Below, one piece after another: positions 16,069 through 24,118 of a stretch of 64,000 nt of DNA. A program made the translations under genes and the position numbers. Positions within the stretch are counted from its first letter, which is position 1. Each line of letters begins with the position of its first letter. Source of the DNA: Chitinophagaceae bacterium UBA4407 (GTDB lineage: Bacteria; Bacteroidota; Bacteroidia; Chitinophagales; Chitinophagaceae); assembly GCA_002390845.1 (NCBI GenBank), contig DGQT01000053.1, forward strand, positions 1-64,000. The letters run 5' to 3'. The notes below the pieces were generated by a model. That model did no database searches. It saw nothing but the letters and a program-made list of their open reading frames with translations, and was not told the DNA's origin.

Positions 16069-16076
16069 TACTTTTG
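16069..16076 (+). promoter_or_regulatory. Bacteroidota -7 promoter box (TACTTTTG)
   Basis: TACTTTTG ends 73 nt before the OmpA-lipoprotein ATG, leaving a long leader. A TTG at 16042-16044 could be a -33 element, but the spacing (24 nt) is a little long. Confidence 0.55.
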
Positions 16077-16149
16077 CCGCATAGCATATAAGTTCCCTTA
16101 ATTATTTTTTGTTTTAACCCAATCAATTTATTTTAAAAATCAATTTTAC

Positions 16150-17037
16150 ATGAGAAACAAACAATTGCTGTTAGTGGGTTTGTTACCTGCATTGTTATTT
16201 TCCTGCGTAAGCAGTAAAAAATTTAAGGATGCCGAAGCAAAAAATGCAGAGCTTTCTACAAAGTATTCCACATTGCTGGGCGAGTTTAACGACTGCCAGA
16301 AACAGAAAGGCGATGTAACTGCACAAAAAGCTACGGTTGAAAATGATAACAGTAACCTTAAAAACCAGATTGCAGACCTTCAAAAGCAGAACGATTACCT
16401 TAAAACGAACAGCACCACTATGCTTAACCAGTTACAGTCTCTATCTGTGCTTACCAATAGCCAGGCTGAGAGTGTAAAAAAATCTCTTGAAAGTATTGGC
16501 GCAAAAGATGCTTATATTCAAAACCTGCAGTCTTCGCTGGCAAGAAAAGATTCATTAAACATGGCATTGGTAATGAACCTTAAAGGTGCTATTGGCAATC
16601 TTGATGACAAGGATATTAATATTAAAGTTGATAAAGGTGTGGTATATGTTGACATCTCAGATAAGTTGCTGTTTAAAAGCGGCAGCTACGATGTAACAGA
16701 CAGGGCCAATGAAGTTCTGGGAAAAGTAGCGCAAGTATTAAAAGCACAGCCCGATATAGAATTTATGGTTGAAGGCCATACCGACAATGTTCCTTATAAA
16801 GGCAGCGGGGTATTGGTAGACAACTGGGATCTTAGCGTAAAACGCGCCACTTCTGTTGTAAAAATATTGCAGAAGAAATATGGCCTGGAGCCTTCGCACA
16901 TGGCTGCTGCCGGGCGTAGTGAATATCTTCCTGTTGCATCGAACGATAGTGCTGAAGGCCGTGCCAGCAACCGCAGAACAAGGATTGTAATTCTGCCACA
17001 GTTAGACCAGTTCTTTAAACTTTTGGAACCAAAGTAA
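16150..17037 (+). CDS. OmpA-family lipoprotein with coiled coil
   Basis: A 295-residue outer-membrane lipoprotein. The lipobox is LLFS-C19; residues about 28-130 form a coiled coil (long heptad runs such as NAELSTKYSTLLGEFNDCQK), and the last 140 residues are an OmpA_C peptidoglycan-binding domain with FMVEGHTDNVPYKG, NWDLSVKRATSVVKIL and GRSEYLPVASN ending in NRRTRIVI. It should tether the outer membrane to peptidoglycan through a long stalk. It is monocistronic, with a -7 box and a terminator of its own. Confidence 0.93.
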   Translation: MRNKQLLLVGLLPALLFSCVSSKKFKDAEAKNAELSTKYSTLLGEFNDCQKQKGDVTAQKATVENDNSNLKNQIADLQKQNDYLKTNSTTMLNQLQSLSVLTNSQAESVKKSLESIGAKDAYIQNLQSSLARKDSLNMALVMNLKGAIGNLDDKDINIKVDKGVVYVDISDKLLFKSGSYDVTDRANEVLGKVAQVLKAQPDIEFMVEGHTDNVPYKGSGVLVDNWDLSVKRATSVVKILQKKYGLEPSHMAAAGRSEYLPVASNDSAEGRASNRRTRIVILPQLDQFFKLLEPK

Positions 17038-17058
17038 TCGCAGGGATATATTTTATTT

Positions 17059-17090
17059 AAAAAGCCATTCATGTATGTGAGTGGCTTTTT
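17059..17090. terminator. Terminator between the OmpA lipoprotein and the convergent S24/S26-fold gene
   Basis: Stem AAAAAGCCATTCA / TGAGTGGCTTTTT with a 6-nt loop, T-runs on both strands. Confidence 0.8.
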
Positions 17091-17112
17091 AGTTTGCAGG
17101 GAAAATACATTT

Positions 17113-17433
17113 TTATGAGCCTGTAAGCAGGAGGTTTTCAATGTTTACACAAATACCAAATATTCCATTTTGAGTAATCCAACCATTAATCCTGCCAATA
17201 TTATTTCCAATCTGGTATCTGTCTCCTTGGATTGCTTTGATCAAGTGTAAATATTGATTTCCGTTTACTTTGCAAAGAACAATATCGTTGATTTTTAATT
17301 TTCTATCTCCAACAGGCTCTACAGTTACCAATTGTCCAGAGGCGATTTTGCCTTTCATTGAATTACCTCTTGGTCTAAATTGAACTGTATCTCCGTTTTT
17401 TAGTTTTTCAATATAATGTGTTGCCCAACTCAT
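17113..17433 (-). CDS. Small S24/S26 peptidase-fold protein
   Basis: A 106-residue protein that resembles the catalytic core of LexA/signal-peptidase proteins without a DNA-binding domain or membrane helix. FRPRGNSMKGKIASGQLVTV carries the GNSM signature with the nucleophile-position Ser, and KINDIVLCKVNGNQYLHLIK is the following beta-hairpin. The general-base Lys position is uncertain: the motif reads HLIKAI, so a Lys is close to where it would be needed. The C-terminal GNNIGRINGWI is characteristic of this uncharacterised group, as I recall it. The ATG overlaps the engB stop by 4 bp (ATGA), so the two are translationally coupled. Peptidase activity is unproven. Confidence 0.78.
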   Translation of the reverse strand: MSWATHYIEKLKNGDTVQFRPRGNSMKGKIASGQLVTVEPVGDRKLKINDIVLCKVNGNQYLHLIKAIQGDRYQIGNNIGRINGWITQNGIFGICVNIENLLLTGS

Positions 17434-18047
17434 ATTTCATTTTGCTTTTCTTTTACTGCTTTGTTACAGTCGTCTATAAAATTCAGTATTTCATCACGGC
17501 CTTGCTTTTTAGTTATACTCGTAACAAAATTCCTTGGAAGAAATTGCCAGGTTTCTCTAAGCTTATCTAAGAAAGCTTTTACATGGCGCTCTACAACAGT
17601 TGGTTTTTCTTTATCAGCCTTTGTAAAAACAAGTGTAAAAGGAACTTCCCATTTGCCAAGCTTATGAACGAATTCCAGGTCGTTTGCCTGTGGTGTATGA
17701 CGGCTGTCTATTAAAATAAAAACGTTTACCAAGTTCTCTCTTTTGCGCAGGTAATTCTCAATCATCTGCTCCCACTGCCTTCTTTGCGATTGAGAAATTT
17801 TTGCATAACCATAACCCGGAAGGTCAACGATGTACCAGGCGTTATTAATCAAAAAATGATTGATAATCTTTGTTTTGCCCGGTGTGGAAGAAGTCTTAGC
17901 CAAACCCTCTTTATTGCAAAGCATATTGATAAGGGAAGACTTGCCTACGTTGCTTCTTCCAATAAAAGCATATTCAGGTTTTTCCGGTTTGGGGCATGTT
18001 TCTACCGATGGGCTGGAGATTACATATACCGCCTGTTTTATTGTCAT
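17430..18047 (-). CDS. engB: Ribosome-biogenesis GTPase YihA/YsxC/EngB
   Basis: A 205-residue essential-type GTPase that helps large-subunit assembly. All G motifs are present: G1 GRSNVGKSS at 30-38, G2/G3 TPGKT and DLPGYGYA, G4 TKAD and G5 near SITKK. Length is normal. It overlaps the S24/S26-fold gene by 4 bp. A TACTTTTG promoter box ends 4 nt before its ATG, predicting a leaderless mRNA. Confidence 0.96.
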   Translation of the reverse strand: MTIKQAVYVISSPSVETCPKPEKPEYAFIGRSNVGKSSLINMLCNKEGLAKTSSTPGKTKIINHFLINNAWYIVDLPGYGYAKISQSQRRQWEQMIENYLRKRENLVNVFILIDSRHTPQANDLEFVHKLGKWEVPFTLVFTKADKEKPTVVERHVKAFLDKLRETWQFLPRNFVTSITKKQGRDEILNFIDDCNKAVKEKQNEI

Positions 18048-18051
18048 GCAG

Positions 18052-18059
18052 CAAAAGTA
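18052..18059 (-). promoter_or_regulatory. -7 promoter box 4 nt before the engB ATG (TACTTTTG)
   Basis: On the minus strand TACTTTTG, CTGC, ATG. Same 4-nt spacing as suhB, apbE and the 43689 gene. Confidence 0.62.
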
Positions 18060-18131
18060 ACAGAAAAGCTGCTGAGGATTATTTTAAAGTAGGCGCTGTA
18101 GTATTGGCTGTTTAAAGCTGAAAAAAATTAT

Positions 18132-18278
18132 GCCGTATAAGTGTGCGATCCCGAAATGAATTCGGTCCCGAAATATTTCGGGATGCCACGCTTCGCTTAA
18201 ATGCTGCCATGAAAGAGGAACTGTGAAACGAGCGTGGCAACAAAAGCTCAATCAATGATACGAAAGCCGGGCTAATAA
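18132..18278. repeat. Dispersed IR family, long right arm with nested palindrome
   Basis: CCGTATAAGTGTGCGATCCC, GAATTCGGTCCCGAAATATT, TTCGGGATGCCACGC, AACTGTGAAACGAGCGTGGC, AAAAGCTCAATCAATG, GCCGGGCTAATAAAA. It ends 2 bp before the GH3-gene stop and pairs with 14664-14808 in inverted orientation. Confidence 0.9.
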
Positions 18279-18280
18279 AA

Positions 18281-19801
18281 TCAGGCTTTTTTTTGATTCA
18301 TTATGCAAATGATCTCTTCTATATATTTTCGGTTATTATTGAGGCGGGGAACTTTGTGCTGGCCACCGAGTTTACCTTTATTGCGCAGCCATTCAGTAAA
18401 AATGCCTTTTTGCAAATGGTGCACAACAGGCATGGAAAGCGCAATATCTTTATGACGCTTGGCTTCGTAATCGCTGTTCACACTCTTGAGTGCATTATCA
18501 AGTTCGTATGCAAAATGTTGCAGGTTTTCAGGTGGTGTGTCGAATTCTATGAGCCATTCGTGTGCACCGTTGCTGGTTTCAGTAAAATAAACTGGTGCGG
18601 CTGTATAATCATTAACCACTGCTCCTGTTTTTTCACAGGCTATTGCAATCGCTTTATCAGAATTATCAACAATTAACTCTTCGCCAAATGCATTGATAAA
18701 ATGTTTTAAACGTCCGCTTACTTTTATTCTGAAAGGGTACAACGAAGTAAACTGAATTGTGTCGCCGGTCAGGTAGCGCCATAACCCGCCATTGGTGCTG
18801 ATAACGGGAGCATAATTTTTATCGAGCTCTACGCTGCTTAATCCAACGGTTTGTGGATTTGATTTGCCATATTCTTCAACAGGCATAAACTCATAAAAAA
18901 TACCATGCTGTAAAAACAGTAACATGCCTTCTTCGTTAGGATTATCCTGTACTGCAAAAAGCCCTTCGCTGGCGTTATACATGTCTAAATAATGTATATC
19001 GCCACCAATCAGCTTTTTAAAATTTTCTTTATACGGCGTAAAAGAAACACCGCCATGAATATATAATTCCAGGTTGGGCCATACATCTTTTAAAGTAGGC
19101 TTACCAGTAATTTCAAGAATACGTTTTATCAATACCTGTGTCCAGGTCGGAACACCGGAGATAGAAGTTACATTTTCCTGTATGGTGGTTTGGGCAAGGC
19201 TTTCGATCTTACCTTCCCATTCATCCATTAAGGCAATGGAGAGTTCGGGTGTGCGTATCCAGTGGCCCCAGAACGGTGAGTTCTGCAACAGCACGGCACT
19301 AAGATCGCCATAAAAATTTTCTTCATTAATAGCACTTACCTGGTGGCTGCCGCCGATTACCAGGCCCTTGCCCGTAAGCAAATCACTGTCGGGATTAAAA
19401 TGATAGTATAAAGTAAGAATATCTTTTGAGCCCTGGTAATGGCAGTCTTCAAGGCTTTCTTCTGTTATGGGAATAAATTTGCTTTTATCGCTGGTGGTTC
19501 CGCTGCTTTTTGCAAACCAGTAAACCGGTGTATTCCAGAGCAGATTTTGCTCGCCTTTCATTAACCTTTCTATGTAAGGTTTTATATCATCGTATTCATG
19601 AATGGAAACCCGTTCTTTAAACCTGCGGATATTAAACAGTTCATGAAAGCCGTATTTTCTGCCGATCTCTGTATGCTGTGCATGGGTAACAAGGTCTTGA
19701 AGTACTTCCCGCTGTGCATCAATGGGGTTGTTTACCCACTGTTCTATTTTCCAATAGCGCAACCGGGCTAAACGCGATATGGCTGGAGATAAAATTTTCA
19801 T
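18281..19801 (-). CDS. GH3-family acyl-adenylate/amido-synthetase-like protein
   Basis: A 506-residue protein of the GH3 family, relatives of plant auxin-amido synthetases in the adenylate-forming superfamily. ATP-binding motif FAKSSGTTSDKSKFIPIT, then SGVPTWTQVLIKRI, YNASEGLFAVQD and YWRYLTGD-like WRYLTGDTIQF are seen in order; the C-terminal cap begins near residue 360. Bacterial members are widespread in Bacteroidota but their substrates are unknown. The start is placed at the second Met (19801, MKILSPA) because homologues begin there. Nothing around it hints at a pathway. Confidence 0.9.
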   Translation of the reverse strand: MKILSPAISRLARLRYWKIEQWVNNPIDAQREVLQDLVTHAQHTEIGRKYGFHELFNIRRFKERVSIHEYDDIKPYIERLMKGEQNLLWNTPVYWFAKSSGTTSDKSKFIPITEESLEDCHYQGSKDILTLYYHFNPDSDLLTGKGLVIGGSHQVSAINEENFYGDLSAVLLQNSPFWGHWIRTPELSIALMDEWEGKIESLAQTTIQENVTSISGVPTWTQVLIKRILEITGKPTLKDVWPNLELYIHGGVSFTPYKENFKKLIGGDIHYLDMYNASEGLFAVQDNPNEEGMLLFLQHGIFYEFMPVEEYGKSNPQTVGLSSVELDKNYAPVISTNGGLWRYLTGDTIQFTSLYPFRIKVSGRLKHFINAFGEELIVDNSDKAIAIACEKTGAVVNDYTAAPVYFTETSNGAHEWLIEFDTPPENLQHFAYELDNALKSVNSDYEAKRHKDIALSMPVVHHLQKGIFTEWLRNKGKLGGQHKVPRLNNNRKYIEEIICIMNQKKA

Positions 19802-19903
19802 GCCGACAGGCAGCAAAATAAGAAATCATTAGCACAAATAGAAAGCTATTTGAAACAAATGCTCAAATAGCTGTTACTCAATAGTAGATAAAAATGCAGT
19901 TTA

Positions 19904-20695
19904 TTAAATTTCTGTTTCAGCAGGCGCTGCTTTTTCTTTCATCCCCATCTCAATAATCCAGTCTTTGCGCTTTAATTCAAAGTTGGTTCCAAGGTACAGG
20001 CGGCGCACCTGCTCATCGTTGGCCAGCTCTTCAGCAGTGCCGTGTTTAAATATTTTTCCGTCAATTAAAAGATAAGCGCGGTCGCAGATAGAAAGGGTTT
20101 CGTTTACATTATGGTCTGTAATTAAAATGCCGATATTCTTATATTTCAAACGGGCCACATTGCTCTGAATGTCTTCAACAGCAATCGGGTCAACGCCGGC
20201 AAAAGGCTCATCAAGTAAAATAAATTTGGGGTCAACTGCAAGTGCACGGGCAATTTCGGTTCTTCTTCTTTCGCCGCCACTCAGGCTGTCTCCATTGTTT
20301 TTTCGAACACGCTGCAGGTTGAATTCGTCCAGTAAAGACTCCAGTTTTTCACGACGTGCTGTTTTGCTCATTTTCGTCATTTCAAGCACCGCCATAATAT
20401 TGTCTTCTACACTAAGCTTACGAAACACACTTGCTTCCTGTGGCAGGTAGCCAATACCCATCTGCGCCCTTTTGTACATGGGTAGGTTGGTAATTTCTTC
20501 CTGGTTTAAATAAACTTTTCCTTCGTCTGGTTTTATAAGTCCTACTACCATATAAAAGGTTGTGGTTTTGCCCGCCCCGTTGGGTCCAAGCAGGCCCACG
20601 ATCTCTCCCTGGTTTACTTCTATGGAAACATTGTCAACCACAGTGCGGTTGCGGTAGCTTTTTACAAGTTCGTTGGTTCTGATTACAAGGCTCAA
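19904..20695 (-). CDS. lptB: LPS-export ABC transporter ATPase LptB
   Basis: A 263-residue ABC ATPase that powers lipopolysaccharide extraction from the inner membrane with LptFG. Walker A is GPNGAGKTT (about 37-45), Q-loop LPQEASVF, signature LSGGERRR, Walker B FILLDEPFAGVDP, and the switch His ITDHN. The Lpt-specific LSICDRAYLLIDGKI follows. The start is set at a TTG (20695, giving MSLVIRTNEL) because a TATTTTTG box at 20712-20719 lies inside the longer ATG frame. Neighbours do not encode other Lpt parts, which are normally dispersed in this phylum. Confidence 0.95.
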   Translation of the reverse strand: MSLVIRTNELVKSYRNRTVVDNVSIEVNQGEIVGLLGPNGAGKTTTFYMVVGLIKPDEGKVYLNQEEITNLPMYKRAQMGIGYLPQEASVFRKLSVEDNIMAVLEMTKMSKTARREKLESLLDEFNLQRVRKNNGDSLSGGERRRTEIARALAVDPKFILLDEPFAGVDPIAVEDIQSNVARLKYKNIGILITDHNVNETLSICDRAYLLIDGKIFKHGTAEELANDEQVRRLYLGTNFELKRKDWIIEMGMKEKAAPAETEI

Positions 20696-20711
20696 TGCTG
20701 TAGTATTTACA

Positions 20712-20719
20712 CAAAAATA
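20712..20719 (-). promoter_or_regulatory. Bacteroidota -7 promoter box (TATTTTTG) for lptB
   Basis: Minus-strand TATTTTTG ends 16 nt before the TTG at 20695 and overlaps the ATG at 20722, so it rules out the ATG starts at 20734 and 20722. Confidence 0.6.
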
Positions 20720-20816
20720 CATTATGGCTAACAATGTGCATCATGTATCATTTATCTTAACAGGGCTTTGTTTAGAAGTTTGCTGGCGTTTTTTTACGTT
20801 ATTTTGCCCTGCGAAA

Positions 20817-21034
20817 ATTTTTTATGAGCCAGGCAAAAGGAACAGATAGCATCGACTGTTGCGTCGCACACTTGAAGGTTCGGAATACAAGTCAGCAAAG
20901 TCAGAAAGACCGTAAGTTCGAAAAAAAATATAAATGCTTTTGCTTTCGGACTTAGCCGACTTTCGGTCTAACAGTACAAGCGTGCGACGCAAGAAAAGTT
21001 CAGGAGTGTTACAAATGCCGGGCTCATAAAAAAA
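20817..21034. repeat. Dispersed IR family, complete element
   Basis: Symmetrical ends TTTTTTATGAGCCAGGC and GCCGGGCTCATAAAAAA, inner cores GTTGCGTCGCACACTT and GTACAAGCGTGCGACGCAAG. The loop holds its own inverted repeat, AAGTCAGAAAGACCG against CGACTTTCGGTCT. This is the best-formed copy in the window. Confidence 0.92.
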
Positions 21035-21092
21035 ATCAGCAGCATAAATTGTTTAATTATTTTATACTCCCCTTCTGGGGATAAGGGCAAAC

Positions 21093-22046
21093 ATGAAAGT
21101 AACCGATCATATACAACAGGCAAAAGACACATTGATTTCTTTTGAAATACTGCCGCCATTAAAGGGCAAGAGCATTACTTCGATCTACGAGCATCTTGAT
21201 CCGCTGATGGATTTTAAACCGTCGTGGATCAATGTTACATACCACCGCAGTGAAACTGCTTTTAAGAAAAAGGCAGATGGCAGTTTTGACAAGGTAGAAG
21301 TGCGTAAAAGACCCGGTACCGTTGGTATTTGCGCGGCTATTATGAACCATTATAAGATTGATGCAGTGCCGCATATTATCTGCGGCGGTTTTACCAAACG
21401 CGAAACAGAAGATGCGTTGATCGACCTTAATTTCCTGGGTATTGATAATGTGCTGGTGATTCGCGGTGATGCTGCTAAAAATGAGGCCAGCTTTGAAGCA
21501 GAGCCCGGCGGACATGCTTACGCAATCGATCTTATGAAGCAGGTAGTAAACCTGAACAACGGCATTTATATTGATGAAGACATCCGCAACGGTGGCAAAA
21601 CAAAATTCTGCATCGGCGTTTCGGGTTACCCGGAAAAACATTTTGAAGCACCCAATCTTGAAATTGACCTGCGTCATTTAAAAGAGAAAGTAAACGCTGG
21701 TGCCGAATACATTATGACCCAGATGTTTTTTGATAATCAAAAGTTTTTTGATTTTGTAAAAGCTTGTCGTGATAATGGCATTGATGTGCCAATCATTCCG
21801 GGTTTAAAACCTATTACTACCAAGAAGCAACTTTCATTTCTGCCGCGTATTTTTCATGTTGATATTCCTACGGAACTTTCGATAGAGATTATGAAATGCA
21901 GAACAGATGAGGATTGCGAAAAGGTAGGAACAGAATGGCTGGTTCAACAGAGTAAAGAACTGAAAGCTTTTGGGGTACCGGTTTTACATTATTATACTTT
22001 GGGCAAAGCAAGGGTAATTGCTGATGTGGTGAAAGAGTTGGTTTAA
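21093..22046 (+). CDS. metF: Methylenetetrahydrofolate reductase
   Basis: A 317-residue flavoenzyme that reduces 5,10-methylene-THF to 5-methyl-THF, the methyl donor for methionine synthesis. The TIM-barrel landmarks are SFEILPPLKG at the N-terminus (catalytic Glu region), INVTYH, HIICGGFTKRE, DNVLVIRGDA and the FAD-binding AGAEYIMTQMFFD, then IIPGLKPIT. Length is slightly above the E. coli enzyme. The start at 21093 is the first Met of the conserved frame. A strong terminator follows. Confidence 0.95.
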   Translation: MKVTDHIQQAKDTLISFEILPPLKGKSITSIYEHLDPLMDFKPSWINVTYHRSETAFKKKADGSFDKVEVRKRPGTVGICAAIMNHYKIDAVPHIICGGFTKRETEDALIDLNFLGIDNVLVIRGDAAKNEASFEAEPGGHAYAIDLMKQVVNLNNGIYIDEDIRNGGKTKFCIGVSGYPEKHFEAPNLEIDLRHLKEKVNAGAEYIMTQMFFDNQKFFDFVKACRDNGIDVPIIPGLKPITTKKQLSFLPRIFHVDIPTELSIEIMKCRTDEDCEKVGTEWLVQQSKELKAFGVPVLHYYTLGKARVIADVVKELV

Positions 22047-22070
22047 TATAATAAATTGGATGACTATAAA

Positions 22071-22106
22071 AGCAAAAGCCTGGTAAAAATCTACCAGGCT
22101 TTTGCT
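22071..22106. terminator. metF terminator
   Basis: Perfect 15-bp stem AGCAAAAGCCTGGTA / TACCAGGCTTTTGCT with a 6-nt loop, followed by TTCT. Confidence 0.85.
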
Positions 22107-22131
22107 TTCTGCAGATGTCGCTTAAAGCTAT

Positions 22132-22193
22132 GTCGTATAAGAGTGCGACGCAAGAATGTCGCCATGAAATACCAATGTTCGGCTCATAACGAT
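22132..22193. repeat. Dispersed IR family, right arm supplying a stop codon
   Basis: TCGTATAAGAGTGCGACGCA, AGAATGTCGCCATGAAATAC, TTCGGCTCATAACG. The TCA at 22184-22186 inside the outer arm is the TGA stop of the parvulin gene on the minus strand. Confidence 0.85.
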
Positions 22194-24115
22194 TTTACTA
22201 TGCTTTCATTAACTTTAACCGGGTATTTTAATTTTAAGGCACTGATCCATTTGTCTTCCAGTACCTGCTGGTAATCGTTGATAACCATACCCCGGGCATC
22301 ATCAAACATTCTTTGTGCGGGCTGGGTGTATACATCAAAAACATAAACAAGCGTATAAGCATCGCCGCTTTCATTTTGTTCTGGTTGAGATATAAAACCT
22401 TTTTCCATTTTTACTTCCTGCTTTAACGGTAACTGGCCGTTTTCGAAACGGCTGCTATCTGCACTAAGCGTATTGCTGTATTTGTTTACGATGCTGCGCC
22501 ATGCACTGCTGTTGGTTTTTAATTGAAGCGCAACAGAATCGATCATGTCTTTTGACGATGATGAAACGATGAGCGCACTTACGCCGGGCTGCCAGATATA
22601 CTGCTGCTTGTGTGCTAAATAGTATTTTTTTAAACCTGCAGAATCCTGTGCTGCTTTGCTCCATACATGTTTATCCATTACAGCGAATAACAGGTTGGCT
22701 TCGTTAAACTCTGCAATCTGTGCGGCAATAGGCGGATAATAATCTTCTATATGCGAACGGTAATATTTATCGCAGGAATTCTTTGCGAATTCCTTCATGA
22801 TTGTTTCATAATTTTTATTGGCATAAGATGCGCCTGTTTGTTTTGCCTGAATTACAAACTGAAGCCAGTTGGCAACTGTAATTTTCTGTTTTGCAAAAGA
22901 AAACAGTGTTGTTTGCGGGGTAAAATTTTTGTATGCTGCAAGAGCTTTGCTTTTGGTGAGTGATGAATCGGTATAGCGCCACAGATCTTTTTCATTGTAT
23001 GGTGATGACGCATATTTCGTTTGTATCATCCACTTTTGCAGCAGAGCATCTTTTGATGCAGAGAGCCTGTTATCTTGTTGCACCAATTCCTGCAAATGCG
23101 CCCTGTTAATGACATCTGTTTGGTCTTTACTTACGGGTATTGCCTCAGCAAGTTTAATAATGTGATAACCATATTCTGTGGTAAAAGGTTTGCTGAAATC
23201 ACCGACTTTTTGCAACGCAAAAACAGCGTTCTCAAAATCGCTGCTGTACTGGCCTACGCTAACTTCTGTTGTACCGCCGTTACCTGCACTTTCTGAAACT
23301 GTGCCATATAAATCCTGCATTTTATCGAATGATGCTGCGTTTTGTAATTCCTTATAAATGGAGTCGGCTAACTGCGCAGCTTTGTTACGTTCATCATCAG
23401 TAAAGCCCTGCGGTGTTGCAATAAGTATCTGTTGAATTTTTCTTTTTCCTGCAGAAGGCCGTTCGCTGATGTTTTTAAAAATATGATACCCAACACCGCT
23501 TCTGTAGATATTCGAGTAGGTGCCGGGCTTCAGCGCATATATTGTATTTTCAATATCGTATGGTAATGTGAAAGCAGTAATATAACCGATTACACCTTTT
23601 GACTTTTTTGTGCTTTCATCACCAGAGAATGTTGAAGCTACCTCTCCGAATTCCTTGCCGCTTTGTAACGCATTGTATGCTTCAGTTATTTGTTTATATG
23701 CTTCTGTTGTGTCGGCCCCGGGTTTTACTTCTATAAATACATGCGCCAGCATAATGTCTTTTTGGCTGCGGCTAAATGCCTGATCAATCAGCGAGTTAAT
23801 ATCAGCCTGTTCATTTATATAATTGTCAGTAAGCTGGCTGCGGAAATTTTCTGATTCTGATCTATAGATATCTCCCAGGTCCAGTTTTTCATCTTTAGCT
23901 GCCTGTATTTTCAGCTTAAAGTTGATATACATATCCAGGTACTGTTTTATTTTTTCAGCACGGTTGCCTGTTGTATCGGGATTTTTATTAAATGCTTTAA
24001 GGAATTCATCCTTGCCTACTGATTTTGTACCATAAGTAAATAAGGCCTGGCTATTCACTGAACTGCAAAAAACTGTTGCTGCAAAAATTACAGTAAGTAT
24101 TTTTTTTATGAACAT
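22184..24115 (-). CDS. Periplasmic peptidyl-prolyl isomerase with two parvulin domains
   Basis: A 643-residue SurA/PpiD-type foldase. A signal peptide (MFIKKILTVIFAATVFCSSV) is followed by two PpiC rotamase domains at about 130-225 (DIMLAHVFIEVK, FTLPYDIENTIY, GYHIFK) and 230-335 (IQQILIATPQG, YGYHIIKLAE), then a long helical C-terminal half. Expected to chaperone outer-membrane or secreted proteins. It is 3 bp downstream of the TlpA-like gene and in the same operon, a sensible link between folding and disulphide handling. The stop codon is provided by the adjoining inverted-repeat arm. Confidence 0.93.
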   Translation of the reverse strand: MFIKKILTVIFAATVFCSSVNSQALFTYGTKSVGKDEFLKAFNKNPDTTGNRAEKIKQYLDMYINFKLKIQAAKDEKLDLGDIYRSESENFRSQLTDNYINEQADINSLIDQAFSRSQKDIMLAHVFIEVKPGADTTEAYKQITEAYNALQSGKEFGEVASTFSGDESTKKSKGVIGYITAFTLPYDIENTIYALKPGTYSNIYRSGVGYHIFKNISERPSAGKRKIQQILIATPQGFTDDERNKAAQLADSIYKELQNAASFDKMQDLYGTVSESAGNGGTTEVSVGQYSSDFENAVFALQKVGDFSKPFTTEYGYHIIKLAEAIPVSKDQTDVINRAHLQELVQQDNRLSASKDALLQKWMIQTKYASSPYNEKDLWRYTDSSLTKSKALAAYKNFTPQTTLFSFAKQKITVANWLQFVIQAKQTGASYANKNYETIMKEFAKNSCDKYYRSHIEDYYPPIAAQIAEFNEANLLFAVMDKHVWSKAAQDSAGLKKYYLAHKQQYIWQPGVSALIVSSSSKDMIDSVALQLKTNSSAWRSIVNKYSNTLSADSSRFENGQLPLKQEVKMEKGFISQPEQNESGDAYTLVYVFDVYTQPAQRMFDDARGMVINDYQQVLEDKWISALKLKYPVKVNESIVKSL

Positions 24116-24118
24116 AAT

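Noticed and set aside
20817..21034. Repeat elements as ordinary rho-independent terminators
   Set aside because: The T-run precedes and the A-run follows the stem on each strand, the reverse of what a terminator needs, and true terminators sit separately nearby (for example 22071-22106).
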